DNA of 64,000 nucleotides from Anagrus nilaparvatae (lineage: Eukaryota; Arthropoda; Insecta; Hymenoptera; Mymaridae): assembly GCA_022575985.1 (NCBI GenBank), contig JAKSXM010000040.1:11736001-11800000 (forward strand), read 5' to 3'. The position numbers and the translations under genes are program-made. Below, in pieces: positions 21,999 through 34,199 of the stretch (its first letter is position 1; each line of letters opens with the position of its first letter). The notes under the pieces are model-generated. The model was not told the origin of the DNA. It saw only the letters and a list, made by a program, of their open reading frames with translations, and ran no database searches.

Positions 21999-23986
21999 GA
22001 AATTATTCAGATGATATTGAAATTGAAGATCAATATTTACAAGATTGCGTCAATCGTTTTTACGATGATTATAATTTAAGTGAAGAAATGAAAAATAAGA
22101 CAATGTCTACTGATAAAAATAGAAGTAACAATAATTTGAAAAATGAAAGTAGTCCAGAAAACCTTGAAGCTTCAAGAATCATTAAAAATTTTATAGCTAA
22201 TGAATTATCCGATTTTTTAATAAAATTATTACCTCGTTGGGCATTAAAACATTTTCGAAGAGTAACGCATACAGCGCTTACAGATTTGTTGCATGAATTT
22301 AAAAAAGAAATGCCAGAACTTAAATTACCATGGGATTCACGTACGTTGCTAAAAACGCCAAGATCTACTCCAGTAGTTGAAGTTTCTAATGGAAACTATT
22401 GTCATTTTGGAGTTAAGCCATGTTTAAAGAAAATAATTAAACAACGCATTTCTGAAGGTATTTCAGGTTTTAATATTAGATTGTTGGTAAATGCAGATGG
22501 TGTACCATTGGGAAATAATGCTGTAAATAAATTTTTTCCGATCTTATGTTCAGAAACAGAAATAAAAAAAGTATACATAATTGGATTATTCTGCGGCGAA
22601 CAAGAGCCAAATGAACCAAATGAGGTACTTAAATTTTTTGTGGATGAAATTTCTGAAATTATAAATAGCGGTTTTGAATATGAAGGTAAAAAATACAACG
22701 TAGAATTATATAATTTAATATGTGATTCTCCTGCTAAAGCGCGCTGTCTTTATACCAAGTTTCCAACAGGATATGACAGCTGCCCAGTTTGTACAATTGA
22801 AGGAGAACACGGATCAAGAGGCGTGTGCTTTCCTGGTGGTATTTCAGCTTTGCGTACAGATGAAAATTTTAAAAATTTTTATTATACAGATTATCAACGT
22901 AAAAAATCAAGTCTTGCCAATATTCCAAATTTTGGCTGCATTACAAATATTCCTTTTGATCCGATGCACCTTGTGGATTTAGGTGTTTGTAGAAAAATAT
23001 TGCACCTATTAATTAATCCTACACCACGAATAAAAAAAAATGAGTGTAAAATAAATTTTGTAAATAAAAAAAAAATATCTGATTTATTAGAATCATATAA
23101 ACAATACTGTCCATGTGATTTTGCTCGTCGTCCAAGAAGTTTGGTTTACGCTTTAAAATTTAAAGCCACAGAGTACAAAGAATTATCATCATATACAGGA
23201 GTTGTTGCGTTTAGTGAGATATTGGAAAAAAGTGTTTATGATAACTTTGTTAAATTACACGTTGTAATGACAATTTTACATAACCCAAATCTTGCAGAAA
23301 AAAAAGAATGGTTAGATTTTGCAGAGAATATAATGCAGGATTTTCACGAAGGTTTTGAAGATATTTATGGTGAAGATTTTGCATCTTTTAATGTTCACGG
23401 TATATTACATTTAATCTATTTTTGTAGAAAATACGGATCTCTGGATAAATTTTCAGCTTACAGATTTGAAAGTTTTAACTACATAATAAAATTAGCTGCA
23501 ACTCGCAAAGGCGAAAAACCTTTACAGCAAGTAATGAGACGATTTTATGAATTAGAATGTTTAAATGACGAAGAAGAAATAATCGTAGGTATTGATTTGA
23601 AACAAGAGCATTCTGATGGCCCAATTTTAAATTTAAAACCAAATATAAAGCAGTTTAAACATTTAAAAAAAAAGAACCTTGAAATAAGGTTGGATGGAAA
23701 AAACAATATTCTATTCATGGAGAACAAATTCGTGATAGAAGCCTTAAATATTGTTTCAGAGAATAATGAAATTCGTATTATTGGTCGAAAATATAGCATA
23801 CTTTCGAATCTGTATACTGATCCATTACCGTCTAAAGATTTAGGAATCGTAGTGATAAGTTCACAAAGTTGTAATATTATACAGTCATGGAATATTAAGG
23901 ATGTAACTGCAAAAATGTTTAAGCTACCATACAAAGAAAATTTTGTTGTTTTACCTTTAATACACACATTTAATCAATCATCGTAA
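21999..23986 (+). CDS. CACTA/EnSpm-type transposase gene, exon 2 (catalytic)
   Basis: Continues exon 1 in frame after a TTATTTTCAG acceptor. The frame is open for 29 codons before the first internal ATG (22088) and ends TAA at 23984-23986, giving about 803 residues with exon 1. Visible motifs, numbered from the ATG at 22088: LLVNADGVPLG (D137), LICDSPAKARC (D213), a CPVC zinc-ligand pair (232-235), IPFDPMHLVDLGV (D291/H294/D297), NVHGILHL and YRFESFNY (E461). These match the order of conserved blocks in CACTA (Tnp2-like) transposases, including the DG, CDAPAKA-type, D-MH-D-GV and FE motifs. Catalysis would be cut-and-paste DNA transposition in the nucleus. No stop or frameshift interrupts the ORF, so it is either recently active or kept by selection. 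I did not find CACTA-starting terminal repeats around it, which leaves domestication possible. Confidence 0.82.
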
Positions 23987-23990
23987 TAAA
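23985..23990 (+). promoter_or_regulatory. AATAAA polyadenylation signal overlapping the stop codon
   Basis: The TAA stop at 23984-23986 is followed immediately by TAAAG, so AATAAA starts on the second base of the stop codon. This would give an unusually short 3' UTR. Confidence 0.55.
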
Positions 23991-24180
23991 GTAATTTAAA
24001 GTTGTAACAAAAAGCTGTATTCATTTATTGTAATACGAAATTGATATGAAGATACAAAATATATGGCAGAAAATTTAAATTTTGTAAAAATATTTTATTC
24101 AAAAATAATAATCAGTTGTATTAAATAAAATTCTGATACTATATTCGCAAAATAGTTGTAAAATAAAAAAAACTTATAAC

Positions 24181-24396
24181 TGGTGTGTGTATTTACACAA
24201 TCTAGCATGGAACAAGTTCACTTAAAACAGTTTTATCCTCCTGGTTGTAAATCACTAATTATTACAATTAATAATATATTTCCTACTACTAATTGACCAC
24301 CGCCCCCCTCCCCTAAAAATGTAAATTTTTCACCTTCCCCTTCCAGCTAAACCTTTTCAAATACCCCTCCCAATGAACATGTTCCATGTTAAAATA
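24181..24396. repeat. GGAACATGTTC-bounded element, copy 2
   Basis: Contains GCATGGAACAAGTTCAC near 24205 and AATGAACATGTTCCATGTTA near 24372, with a C-rich run between them. It is in opposite orientation to copy 1, so the two form an inverted pair around the CACTA intron and exon 2. Confidence 0.55.
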
Positions 24397-25002
24397 ACAT
24401 TAATTAAAAAAAAAATATATAAAAAAACATTAAAACCTACTCTGTAAAAATATTTTGCTTTCATGAGCTTTAAAAAATGTTTATTTTTATCTTGAATTGA
24501 AGTTATCGCCTATTTTATTTTTCTTAAATTATTTTTTAAGGAATTTATCGACCTTTTTGGGCAGGATAATTTTTTTAAGTAGCTAGAATAATATTTTTAA
24601 AGTTTTTAAAAATAACATTTGCAGTGAAACTAAATTATTGAATGTTATTAGGTTAAGATATTTTATGTTAATATGTAATGTAGTCTCCTTAACAAGGAAT
24701 CTCTATAATCTTGCTGAAAATAAAACTTAATGAAACTAAGAGTTTAAAATTTGAGGAGGATCAGGTGTTATGTATACTGCAAAAACGTTAAAATATGTTT
24801 TTTATGATCTCAGACAATAAGTGCAAATTTTCATGTATAATTTTAAAAGAATAATAAAAAAAATGCATATTTTAAATTTAATGTTAATTAATATTAAATT
24901 TGAATTTTTAAAATCACCCTTTAAAATATTTCATTCTATTAAGCTGAAGAAAAAAATCTGTATTTTTTAGGAAATTAATAAAATAAGTAGTGGTTAATTC
25001 CA
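24397..25002. other. AT-rich spacer
   Basis: No gene or repeat that I can support. Confidence 0.35.
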
Positions 25003-25099
25003 CGTGAAACGTAGGTTGACTTGTAGATGGAGTGTTCCGATGGAGCTGTAACGATTTACAGGTTGTTAAATATATAAAATGTTCTCACTGCCTAATTTT

Positions 25100-27450
25100 T
25101 AAGTCTTAAAATTGGTCTAGCCATCTGTGTAAAGTTTTGAAATTTTTTACCCATTGTAAACAACTTAACAACCAATTTTTACATTATTATATAAAAGCTA
25201 AAAAATTGTACGGAAAATAATATAAAAATAACTTTGGATCACAAATTTCCCTGCCTATCCAAACCGTTTTTTTAATTTTTAAATTCGGAAAAAATGATCC
25301 GTTGCGGATATGGCTCATAATTTTGAAAGGGTTACTTAAATAACTTTATAAATGGAGTAAAGATAGAGAATTTCATAGACTCTCACCTCGAATTAATATG
25401 AGTTTATTTTTACATAGGGAAAAGTAATATCGATAATTAGTAAAATTTCCCGATGTTGATGCAAATTTAGTGAAAAAAAATATGATTCTAAACAAATTTA
25501 GGCAGAATCGATTTTATAAGTTAAATTATTTATTAAAAAAGTTTTTGTTTATGCCCTTCATATTCATATGTAGTCAATATTAAAAAATAAGAATACTTAT
25601 TAGAAACTATTCAAATCTTAATGATAATCACCTCAAAGGAAAATAAATCTCTTGGATTTTAAAAAAATCTGTTTTAACTGGATTTACTATGTTAAAATAT
25701 CACACCAGGCCAATTTTTATGCTCATAGATTAAAAATTTTTGTAATAGCAGCTGTTTTTCAAAGTAAAAGAATTTCAAATTTTCAAGGAAAATGTATGTG
25801 TGCATTTCTACGAGAAAATCCTTTTTATGAGCACCAAAAATGAAAAAAAAAAATTTACGAGGCCGCGACTACCACCATGATTTTCAGGTAGTTTGAACCC
25901 TACAGAATGCGAAAAAAAAACGTGAAAACGGAATCGGCGATGGACGCCAAAAAGATTTTGCCACTTTTATGTCAAAAACCGTGTTTTTCGTACCTGAGCT
26001 ACCCAAAATTTTCAAAATTACTTTTTTAGTAAATAAAATTTTACAAAATAGATGACACAATCTTATTGCCAGGGAAAAACCACTCCAGAAGAAAAAAAAC
26101 TTTTCCTTTTACGATAAAATTTAGCCGAGTTATCGTCAATTTAATATTTTACTCAAATTTATCTTAAAAAAGATTGAAGTTCTGTATTGAAAGAAGCCTG
26201 TTTCTGAGCTTTAAACATGCATTACTCGCTTTATTTTCATCATAAAATAATAATTTTTTTTTTAAATTGATCAGTTTTTTCTTGGCAATTCATTTCTTCA
26301 AGTGAAAATCATTTTTATTGACCAAATTTCAATTTTTAGATCAGAAACCTTTGAAAACTGTAAGTAGCCAAATTTATTTAAGACAGTTTTTCATTGGTTT
26401 TTGACCTAACAATTTAAATTTTGTGAACAAAAATGATTTCTTTCTTGAAGAAATGAATACTCAGGGAAAAATTAATCGATTTTAAAAAAAAGTTACGATG
26501 AAAATCAAGTGAGTAATGTATGATTAAAGTTCAGAAACAGACTTTTTTCAATATCTTTTTTAAGACCATGAATTTGAGTAAAATCTTCAATTGACGATAG
26601 CTCGGCTAAATTTCATCGCAAAAAGAAAAGTTTATTTTTCTTCTGGAGTGGTTTTTTCACTGGCAATAAGATTATGTCATCTATTTTTTAAAATTTTATT
26701 TACTAAAAAAGTAATTTTGAATATTTTGGGTATCTCAGGTACGAGAAACATGGTTTTCGACATAAAAGTGGCAAAATCTTCCGTGTTCACGTTTTTTTTG
26801 CATTCTATAGGGTTCAAACCACCAGAAAATCATGGTGGTAGTCGCAACCTCGTAAATTTTTTTTTTTCCATTTCTGGTGCTCATAAAAAGGATTTTCTCA
26901 TAGAAATGCACATGTAAGTATAATATTAAAATTTTTTTACACTCTGTTCAAAATTCAAGCAAAATCAGACTCTTCAAAATCCCATACATTCGCCTTCTTT
27001 TTAGCTGATTTTCACTGAGAATTAATTAAATAGAATTCATTAAACACTTTTTTAATAATAAATTAAAAATACAAAATCAATTTTGCTTAAATATAATTGA
27101 AAATATGGTTTTTTTTACTAACTTAGCATTTTCAACATTGGAAAATTTCACTAATTATCAGTATAACTTTTGTCTATGTAAAAATATGCAAACTTATATT
27201 AATTCGATGTGAAAGTCTATGGAATACTCCATCTTTACTCGATTTATAAAGTTATTTGAAGCAGCTCTTCCAGAGTTATGAGCAAAAATTATAAAAAACG
27301 ATTCGGATAGCCGGGGAAATTTGTGATGCAAAGTTATTTTCATATTATTTTTCGTGCACTCTTTTAAGCTTTTATATAATAATGTAAAAATTGGTGGCTA
27401 TGTTCTTTGAAATGGGTCTAAAATCGCAAAACTTCATACAGACGGGTGGA
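25100..27450. repeat. Palindrome A (arms about 1.2 kb)
   Basis: Centred near 26370. Paired landmarks: TATATAAAAGCTAAAAAATTG (25190) with its complement near 27365, GAGGCCGCGACTACCACCATG (25859) with CATGGTGGTAGTCGCAACCTC (26832), and AGCCGAGTTATCGTCAATTT (26133) with GACGATAGCTCGGCT (26594). Arms are visibly diverged (several mismatches per 50 bp), so this is older than the 3.9 kb palindrome. Confidence 0.8.
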
Positions 27451-27489
27451 ACCGATGTTAATACGTAAAAACTGGAGAGTGAGAACAAT

Positions 27490-30150
27490 ATATATTTATG
27501 AGAAAATTCACCAAAAGATTGCCCTTAAATGTTCAACCTTTTGAAAAAAAAAATTTAACGCACACCTTGCTAATACGTTTTTTTGCGATCATTAGTTCAT
27601 ATACACGGTCTTTGATTGCTGGAAGTTCGTCATTTCATGGTAATGTGACCAAAAATATAAGTTAGAATGAGATAATAGTCTTTTTTTCTTTGTCTAACTT
27701 ATAGCTTTTGTCACATTACCATGAAATGACGAACGTCTAGCACTCAAACACCATGTATAGTCACGAAAAAGCGATGAACAGAAAAAATGTTGCATGTATA
27801 ATAGTTTTTTTTTAGTTGGAAGGCTCAAAATCACGTTTTTCCGATAATTAAAAAAACCAATTTTTGAAAAATTTTTTTAACCCATTAAAATCATTTCAAA
27901 CGATATATTTATGTTTTTTAACTATATATTTTAACTATATTTTCATAATTTACTAAAAAAATCGTGTTTGTAAAAAAATAACACAAATTTTTAATTATTA
28001 GCATTTTAGAGCAGCTCAAAATTTAGAAAAACGTTTAAAGTACTTGTTTAGTTTTTAAAACTTTTTAAAGTAAAATTATCATTAAAAGGTAATAATAAAA
28101 AGTTAAATAAAATATAATTCATCAATTACAAGCCTTAGAAATGACCTAAATCAGCTGAAAACAACTCCAAAGCTAAATTAACCAATTTTTGGTCATTTTT
28201 AAAAAAGCCAATTCAGCCTCGTTTTCAATGATTTTGTTTATTACTAACTTTTTGCAGATTTTTTTATATTATTTGCTTTAATTTTACATATTTTAATTTT
28301 TAAAGTATTATCTATGTGTTGAAGATAATTTTTCTTTTAGTTTTCAACGTCTTAGAGCACTTCAAATGTAAATTATTGGGTTTTTTAAAAATTCATAGAC
28401 CTGGCATTTTTCAAGCAGATTCAAATGATGTTATAAACTGCATGGACTAAAATACGCATTTCCTCCTGTATTTCCCAGTAATTTTTCTAGTGCAATTCGA
28501 ACTCACTATTTATTTTAACATTAAACTTTTTTTAGTTTTTTAGGGTACCAATTTTGAGGGACCAATTCTTAAAAGTTTCGCAGCCTTCAAGAAAAAATTT
28601 TCTGAATCAGATTTGCAAGAGTTACTAATATATTTTTTCCTCAGGAATTCGATGAAACCACTAGTTTTTTTATTTGGTGTTTTCCTTAGCCATGAAATCT
28701 ATTGTATTTACTGGTTTTTCACAATCTTATATATTTTGCATTGGTAGCCCTTTTGAACCTTAAGGTTTTGAAATATTTAAAATTATCTTTAATTAATTAA
28801 TAGTAATGAAAAAAATGCTTAAGAAAATGCGAAATCGTTTCGTATTATGATGAAAATTCACTGACTTATCAAATTTTTAAGTTATTGGACTTCAAGTAAC
28901 GTGTAATTGAGATTATGGGAGAATTATTTCAAAATCTTTAATTAACGATAACTCGTTTATTAAAAAACAAAAAGTTTTAGCATTTTATCGAGTAGCTTTT
29001 TACTGACTATATATTTATTAAAGATAATTTTAAATATTTCGAACCCTTAAGGTTCAAATGGGTTACCAATGCAAAATATATAAGATTGTGAAAAACCAGT
29101 AAAAATAGAAACAAAAGATTATATGGCTAAGGAAAACACCAGATAAAAAAACTAGTGGTTTCATCGAATTCCTGAGGAAAAAATATATAAGAAACTCTTG
29201 CAAATCTGAATCAGAAAATTTTTCTTGAAGACTGCGAAACTTTTAGGAATTTGTCCCTCAAAATTGGAACCCTAAAAAACTAAAAAAATGAATTTTTCTC
29301 CTAGAAAACGTCGTTATATGTTAAAATAAATAGTGAGTTCGAACTGTACTAGGAAATACGTATTGTAGTCCAGTTTATAACATAATTTGAATCTGCTAGA
29401 AAAATGAATTATCTATGAATCTATGAATTTTAAAAAAACCCAATAATTAACATTTGAACTAATCTAAGACGTTGAAAACTAAAAGAAAAATTATCTTTAA
29501 CACATAGCTAATACTTCAAAACATGTTAAATTAAAGGAAATAATACAAACAAATCTGTAAAAAGTTAGTAATAAACAAAATCATAAAAAACGAGGCTGAA
29601 TTTGTTATTTCGAAATTGGTTAATTTAGCTTTGGAGTTGTTTTCAGCTGATTTAGGTCATTTCTAAGGCTTGTAATTGATGAATTATATTTTACTTAACT
29701 GTTTATTATTACCTTTTAATAATATAATTCCACTTAAAAAGTTTTAAAAGCTAAGTAAGTACTTTAAACGTTTTTTAAAATTTTGTGCTGCTCTAAAATG
29801 CTAATAATTAAAAATTTGTGTTATTATTTTACAAAAACGATTTTTTTGGTAAATTGTGAACACAATATACGTTAAAAAACATAAATATATCGTTTGAAAT
29901 GATTTTAATTGGTTAAAAAAAGTTTCAAAAATTGGTTTTATTAAATATCGCAAAAATGTGATTTTGAGCCTTCCAACTAAAAAAAAACTATTGTACACGC
30001 AACATTTTTTTTGTTGACGACTTTTTCGTGACTATATATGATCTAAAGATCCCAAAAAAACGTATTTGCAAGGTGTGCGTTAAAAATTTTTTTTTCAAAA
30101 GGTTGATTATTTAAGGGCAATCTTTTGGTGGATTTTCTCATATACATATA
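27490..30150. repeat. Palindrome B (arms about 1.2 kb)
   Basis: Centred near 28900. Paired landmarks: CACCAAAAGATTGCCCTTAA (27511) with its complement near 30108-30127, TTAGTTGGAAGGCTCAAAAT (27813), and ACTAGTTTTTTTATTTGGTG (28660) with CACCAGATAAAAAAACTAGT (29138). The left arm carries a 152-bp insertion (27604-27755). Confidence 0.82.
27604..27755. mobile_element. Tc1/mariner-like hairpin MITE (152 bp) with empty site in mirror arm
   Basis: Ends CACGGTCTTTGATTGCTGG and the complement of CACTCAAACACCATG, inner stem GTTCGTCATTTCATGG on both sides. Flanked by TA (27602-27603, 27756-27757). The other arm of palindrome B, near 30033-30042, reads through the site with one TA. The ends begin CACGG like the MITE at 12516, so the two may belong to one family. 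Confidence 0.85.
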
Positions 30151-30298
30151 TGATCACCTGTGAACCATTGCACCTGAATCGGAAGACTCTATCTGCAAGT
30201 TAACGTACGTTTCACGGACAGTAAGCCATGTCAAAAAAAATTTTGTTGTAATTTATAAAAGTATAGTTGCATAAAAATGTAATCAAGAGATAATTATT

Positions 30299-30299
<1 letters not shown>

Positions 30300-30336
<37 letters not shown>
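30300..30336. repeat. (AAT)12 microsatellite
   Basis: Twelve uninterrupted AAT units. Confidence 0.95.
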
Positions 30337-30337
<1 letters not shown>

Positions 30338-30339
30338 TA

Positions 30340-31526
30340 TCTAAATTTTTATGGCTAATATCCTTAACTTTTTAAAAATTTTTTAAATTTTAAAACATTA
30401 ATAAAATATAGAACTGTACATTGATTAAAATATTTCAAAAAAATAATTCTCTGTTGAAAATCCTTAATACCTGACAGCTGTGGTAAAAAATTTAGAAGAA
30501 TAAAATCAGGTGAGTAAATATATAACTTTATTTACCCAAAGTAATAAAAACTTTTATACTTAAGTAACCCTGTGATAAGCTCTTTCTACACCAGATTAAA
30601 AGTCGATGTTAAATCTGGCAATTTTTAAAAATTATATAGTGTAGTTGAGGATTTTTAATGATTAATCGTAAACAAAACTCAATAAATAAGCAGATTTATG
30701 AACGATCGTAAAATTACGATTTTTTTTGTAAATTTAAGATTTGTTTGGTAAATTTACGAATTTTTCATTAATTTACGATAATTTCGTATAATTACCATCT
30801 CGGGTCCCCTGAATGAGCGCCAACCCAACATGTGGTGCGGTGTCGAGATTGCAATGAATTCTTATAATATACACTTACCTGAATTAGAAAAAGTGAATTT
30901 TAAAATAATCTTTCGGGCGCTTTTTGAAAAAAGCTCAAAATTGAGCTTTTCTAAGCTGCCCGTTCTTCATTTTTATTCCACCCCTTGTAGATGAATGCTC
31001 AAAAATTATGAGAAACGAGTTTCTATAGTAAAATTTCCTCAGGAATTCGGTCCTGCCATTAGTTTTCCAAAATTTTCCCTGGAAAACCCCGAAAATGGAA
31101 AAATTCACTTTGGATTTTTTAACTGCTTCACTAAGAGTTACCAAGAATTACTCATATAATATTTACCATGGTATGCATAGTGGAAATAATATCTAAAGGA
31201 TATTTTCTTTTTAAAGCGTGGATATTAAGTATTATTTTATTTACAATATGCAAGAATTAATTACTTAATTTAAAAATTGCCATGATATTTATAATATAAA
31301 TGATCAAATTTTATGAAAGTTTCGCCCTTTTCCTATAATTTGTTGTATTGTTTATTGAAACATTTTGTCTCCTAAGTTGAGCATTTGTTGCTTATACTCA
31401 CTAAGAAGTACTTGAAAATCCTTCCTTCAAGAAATAATTTTAATCTCTGATAATTTTGCTAAAATTTCGGTATTTAAAATTTTTATTTGTAACTACGACA
31501 GATTACAAAAAAACCATTCAGGAAAA
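30340..31526. other. Gene-free stretch
   Basis: Contains a piece near 30815-30845 (CATGTGGTGCGGTGTCG) that looks like a decayed relative of the CATGTGGCGCGGCG stem at 31840. The minus ORF at 30935-31144 has no domain. Confidence 0.35.
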
Positions 31527-32167
31527 CAGGCCTGCCACACTGCAGAATAAAATAAAAATAAAAATTTAATTAAAAAATTATCCATGGAAGGGGAAACCGC
31601 GCTTTTTAAAATTTATTTATTTACGTATTAATAATTAATTAAAATTAATAATTTATTACTTATTCATGTAATCATTAGTTAATTAAGTGTTTTTAATAAG
31701 TATTTCGTTTATTAAATTAATTTTATTTGATTATTGATGAAATAACGGTGTTCCCCCTCCACTGATAATTTTTTAATTTTATTTTTAAGGTACAGACATA
31801 AAGTGCCTTGCATCCGATCCCGATCAGAATCAACCTCGGCATGTGGCGCGGCGTTAGCTAGATTCTACCTAGTTCTACCTAGAACTAGCAAGTGCCTAGC
31901 TAACGCCGCGCCACATGCCGAGGTTGATTCTGATCGGGATGCAATGACATTAGCGCAAGCGCAGTGAGGTAATTTTCAAATAAATTACATGATGGGATCG
32001 GGGTGGGATAAGTTTTTGGGGCATTTTTAAAAAAAATACTTACCCTACCACGTAATTTTTTTGAAAATTACCTCATTGCGCTTGCGCTAATGTCATTGCA
32101 TCGGATGCTAAGCACTTTATGTCTGTATACCTTTATTTTAATTTTATTCTGCAGTGTGGTAGGTCTG
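31527..32167. mobile_element. TIR element with CAGRCCTGCCACACTGC ends, copy 1
   Basis: The left end is CAGGCCTGCCACACTGCAG and the right end is the complement of CAGACCTACCACACTGCAG. The interior (GGGGAAACCGCGCTTTTTAA, then AATTAATTAAAATTAATAA) matches 48062-48976. A 345-bp palindromic insertion sits near its right end. The copy at 48062 lacks that insertion. Confidence 0.82.
31788..32132. mobile_element. Palindromic insertion with two inner hairpins (345 bp)
   Basis: Outer ends AGGTACAGACATAAAGTGC and its near-complement, flanked by TTA (31785-31787 and 32133-32135). That would fit PIF/Harbinger-type 3-bp duplication; this assignment is inference. Inside are two further strong stems. GATCAGAATCAACCTCGGCA (31824) pairs with TGCCGAGGTTGATTCTGATC (31917), and TGACATTAGCGCAAGCGCA (31946) pairs with TGCGCTTGCGCTAATGTCA (32077). 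It is far more GC-rich than its host sequence. Confidence 0.8.
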
Positions 32168-33059
32168 AAAAGGGTGGCAAGAAGGAAATTTTTTAAAATC
32201 AGAATAAAACATATAAATAGTATCTCTTATTTTCCTTTTCTAAATTGTTTTACGAGTTTTAGCAAGTTAATAATAGTTTAGAAATTTGTAGTTTAAATTC
32301 TTCCTAGTTCTAGATTCAATTAAATATTAAAATTTTAATTACATGAAATAGATTTCGTTTATTTTTACTTACACTGCTCAATTGCTATCATTGAATATTC
32401 AACATATTTGTTTGTTAAATTTTCAAATAATTTCTTAAATTTAAAAAATTTTTGATCCTTTAAATTTATTGTGTATTGGCAATTAAAATATGAAGAATAA
32501 AGTGGTTATATTATATCATCTTTATTGGATATTTTCCTCACCTCATTTTAAATCATTTACAAATAGTATTATAGATTCGTTTTATTTAATAATAATTAGA
32601 TTCAATATTCAGTAAAATCAATTTGATGATTAGACTCAGAGAGTAATTTGCATAATATTTTTAATTGGTTTTTTAACTTTATTTAACAATACTGGGATTG
32701 ACTAATCGAACATGTAAAGAAAAAATAATGTTCTTATAAGGTATAGATTCATAGCTTAAATAAGCTAAAGTTTCTTGTTACTTAAAAATTAACTTTACAT
32801 TTAATCTTAAAAAATAGTAAAGTAGATTAAACAAATTTTAATTCATAACACCATTAAATCTTAAAATGTTTAATTAAAAATGTTTAAATTTTAAAAATAA
32901 TAGTATCAATTTTTAAAGATTTAACATAAATTGAAAAATAAATTAACTTACCTTTCAACATGAAATTAAATATTGTGGTTTATTCTCGCATAAAAAGAAC
33001 TAAAATGATTTATCATATGATAAACAAAATTTTGAGGTAAATAAATTAAAATTTTCATC
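32168..33059. other. AT-rich spacer
   Basis: No coding or RNA feature. A GATTTATCATATGATAAA palindrome lies near 33008. Confidence 0.35.
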
Positions 33060-33370
33060 CATAAAAATGGTTCCTTAACATCGACCCCCCCCCCCCTTAA
33101 AAGGAAAAAGTTCCTGTTTAAATGCTATTTTATCCGCTATCTTGGGAAATTCGAAAATACGTTGAGGTAAAATATCAAAATTTTCATCCATAAACATTCT
33201 TTTTTCGACCTAGGAAACCCCCAGGTAATTTATGTATAAAGTTCCGTTTAAACTTTGGTCCGGCATCTTGGAAAATTGGCATATAGTTTTTGGTGAAAAA
33301 TTAAAAATTATACCTCCAGAATATTAGCTTTCTCTTGGATGGTTCATTTTCATCCCGAGAGTATTCCAGG
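33060..33370 (-). repeat. 128-bp repeat array, short (two to three units)
   Basis: CTATCTTGGGAAAT (33137) and GCATCTTGGAAAAT (33264) are spaced about 128 bp. The intervening sequence matches the arrays at 34.2, 39 and 60 kb, in the CCGCCATCTTGG orientation. It ends near TGGTTCATTTTCATCCCGAG, which recurs inverted at 34232. Confidence 0.7.
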
Positions 33371-33784
33371 ATACATTTAAATAAACTTTTCGGGTCACTA
33401 ATATATGCTCAACCGCATGATTTATCATATGGTAAATCATTATGGTTCTTAACGTTCTAAACTACTTCAATAAAAACTGAACATTATTCACTTCACTTTA
33501 TTATAAGTGTCACTGAAATACACAAAAAAGTCTAAAATTAAGTATGAAACAAAATTATTCAGATACTTACGCAAATAAAATAAAAAAAAGAAAAAAAAGT
33601 GTTGCTATTAACACTATATTATGTATGCCAAACTTTGTCGAATGGCAAATATATTGAAATAATATTAATTTGTTTTGAATTTTATCCAATAAAGTACTGC
33701 AAATTATAAAATTTAAGTGATATAAATACTTTGAGTATCTCAATGAATCGAAAAAATTGTTTTTTTTTTAATTTTAAAAAATCT

Positions 33785-34150
33785 ATTGCGACCTTCCTGC
33801 AACCTTCCCGTCACCTTTCTTGGACATTGGAGCGTGTGGTGCTCAAAAATTAAATTTTATGCTTTAAAGGTCGCAGGAACATCGCTGAAACCCTGCCGCG
33901 ATATTTCACTATATTTTACTGAATTTATCTAAACATCGCCGCAACCTTCCAGCGACATTCGATATACGTTTAGTATTCACTCCTCTTTACTCTTAACCAC
34001 ACCTACCTTTGTCTTAATTGCCCATATAATTTTATATTTTAGGACATTTTAATGTTCCTGCGACCTTTCACAAACTTTGCTGCGGTTTTTGACCAAACAT
34101 TGCACATACACATTTTAATATCTCAGCAAGGTCGCAGCAACCTTCGGTGC
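33785..34150. repeat. GCGACCTT / GCAACCTTC-rich block with inverted pair
   Basis: Repeated GCAACCTTC and GGTCGCAGG motifs. GGTCGCAGGAACAT (33869) pairs with ATGTTCCTGCGACC (34053). It lies between two oppositely oriented 128-bp arrays, suggesting one compound element from about 33060 to 34713. Confidence 0.5.
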
Positions 34151-34199
34151 TGTATGGGTTGTATAAAAAATTCGCGAAAGTTGTCTGAAGATATTTAAC

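Larger units (their letters stand above)
25003..30225. repeat. 5.2 kb composite foldback (two palindromes inside one TIR pair)
   Basis: The outermost pair is CGTGAAACGTAGGTTGACTT (25003) and the complement of CGTGAAACGTACGTTAACTT (30197-30216). The match extends about 60 bp through GTTCCGATGGAGCTG-like sequence. Inside are two consecutive palindromes, 25100-27450 and 27490-30150, which share end sequence. There are mirror ORFs but no supported coding gene. Confidence 0.75.
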
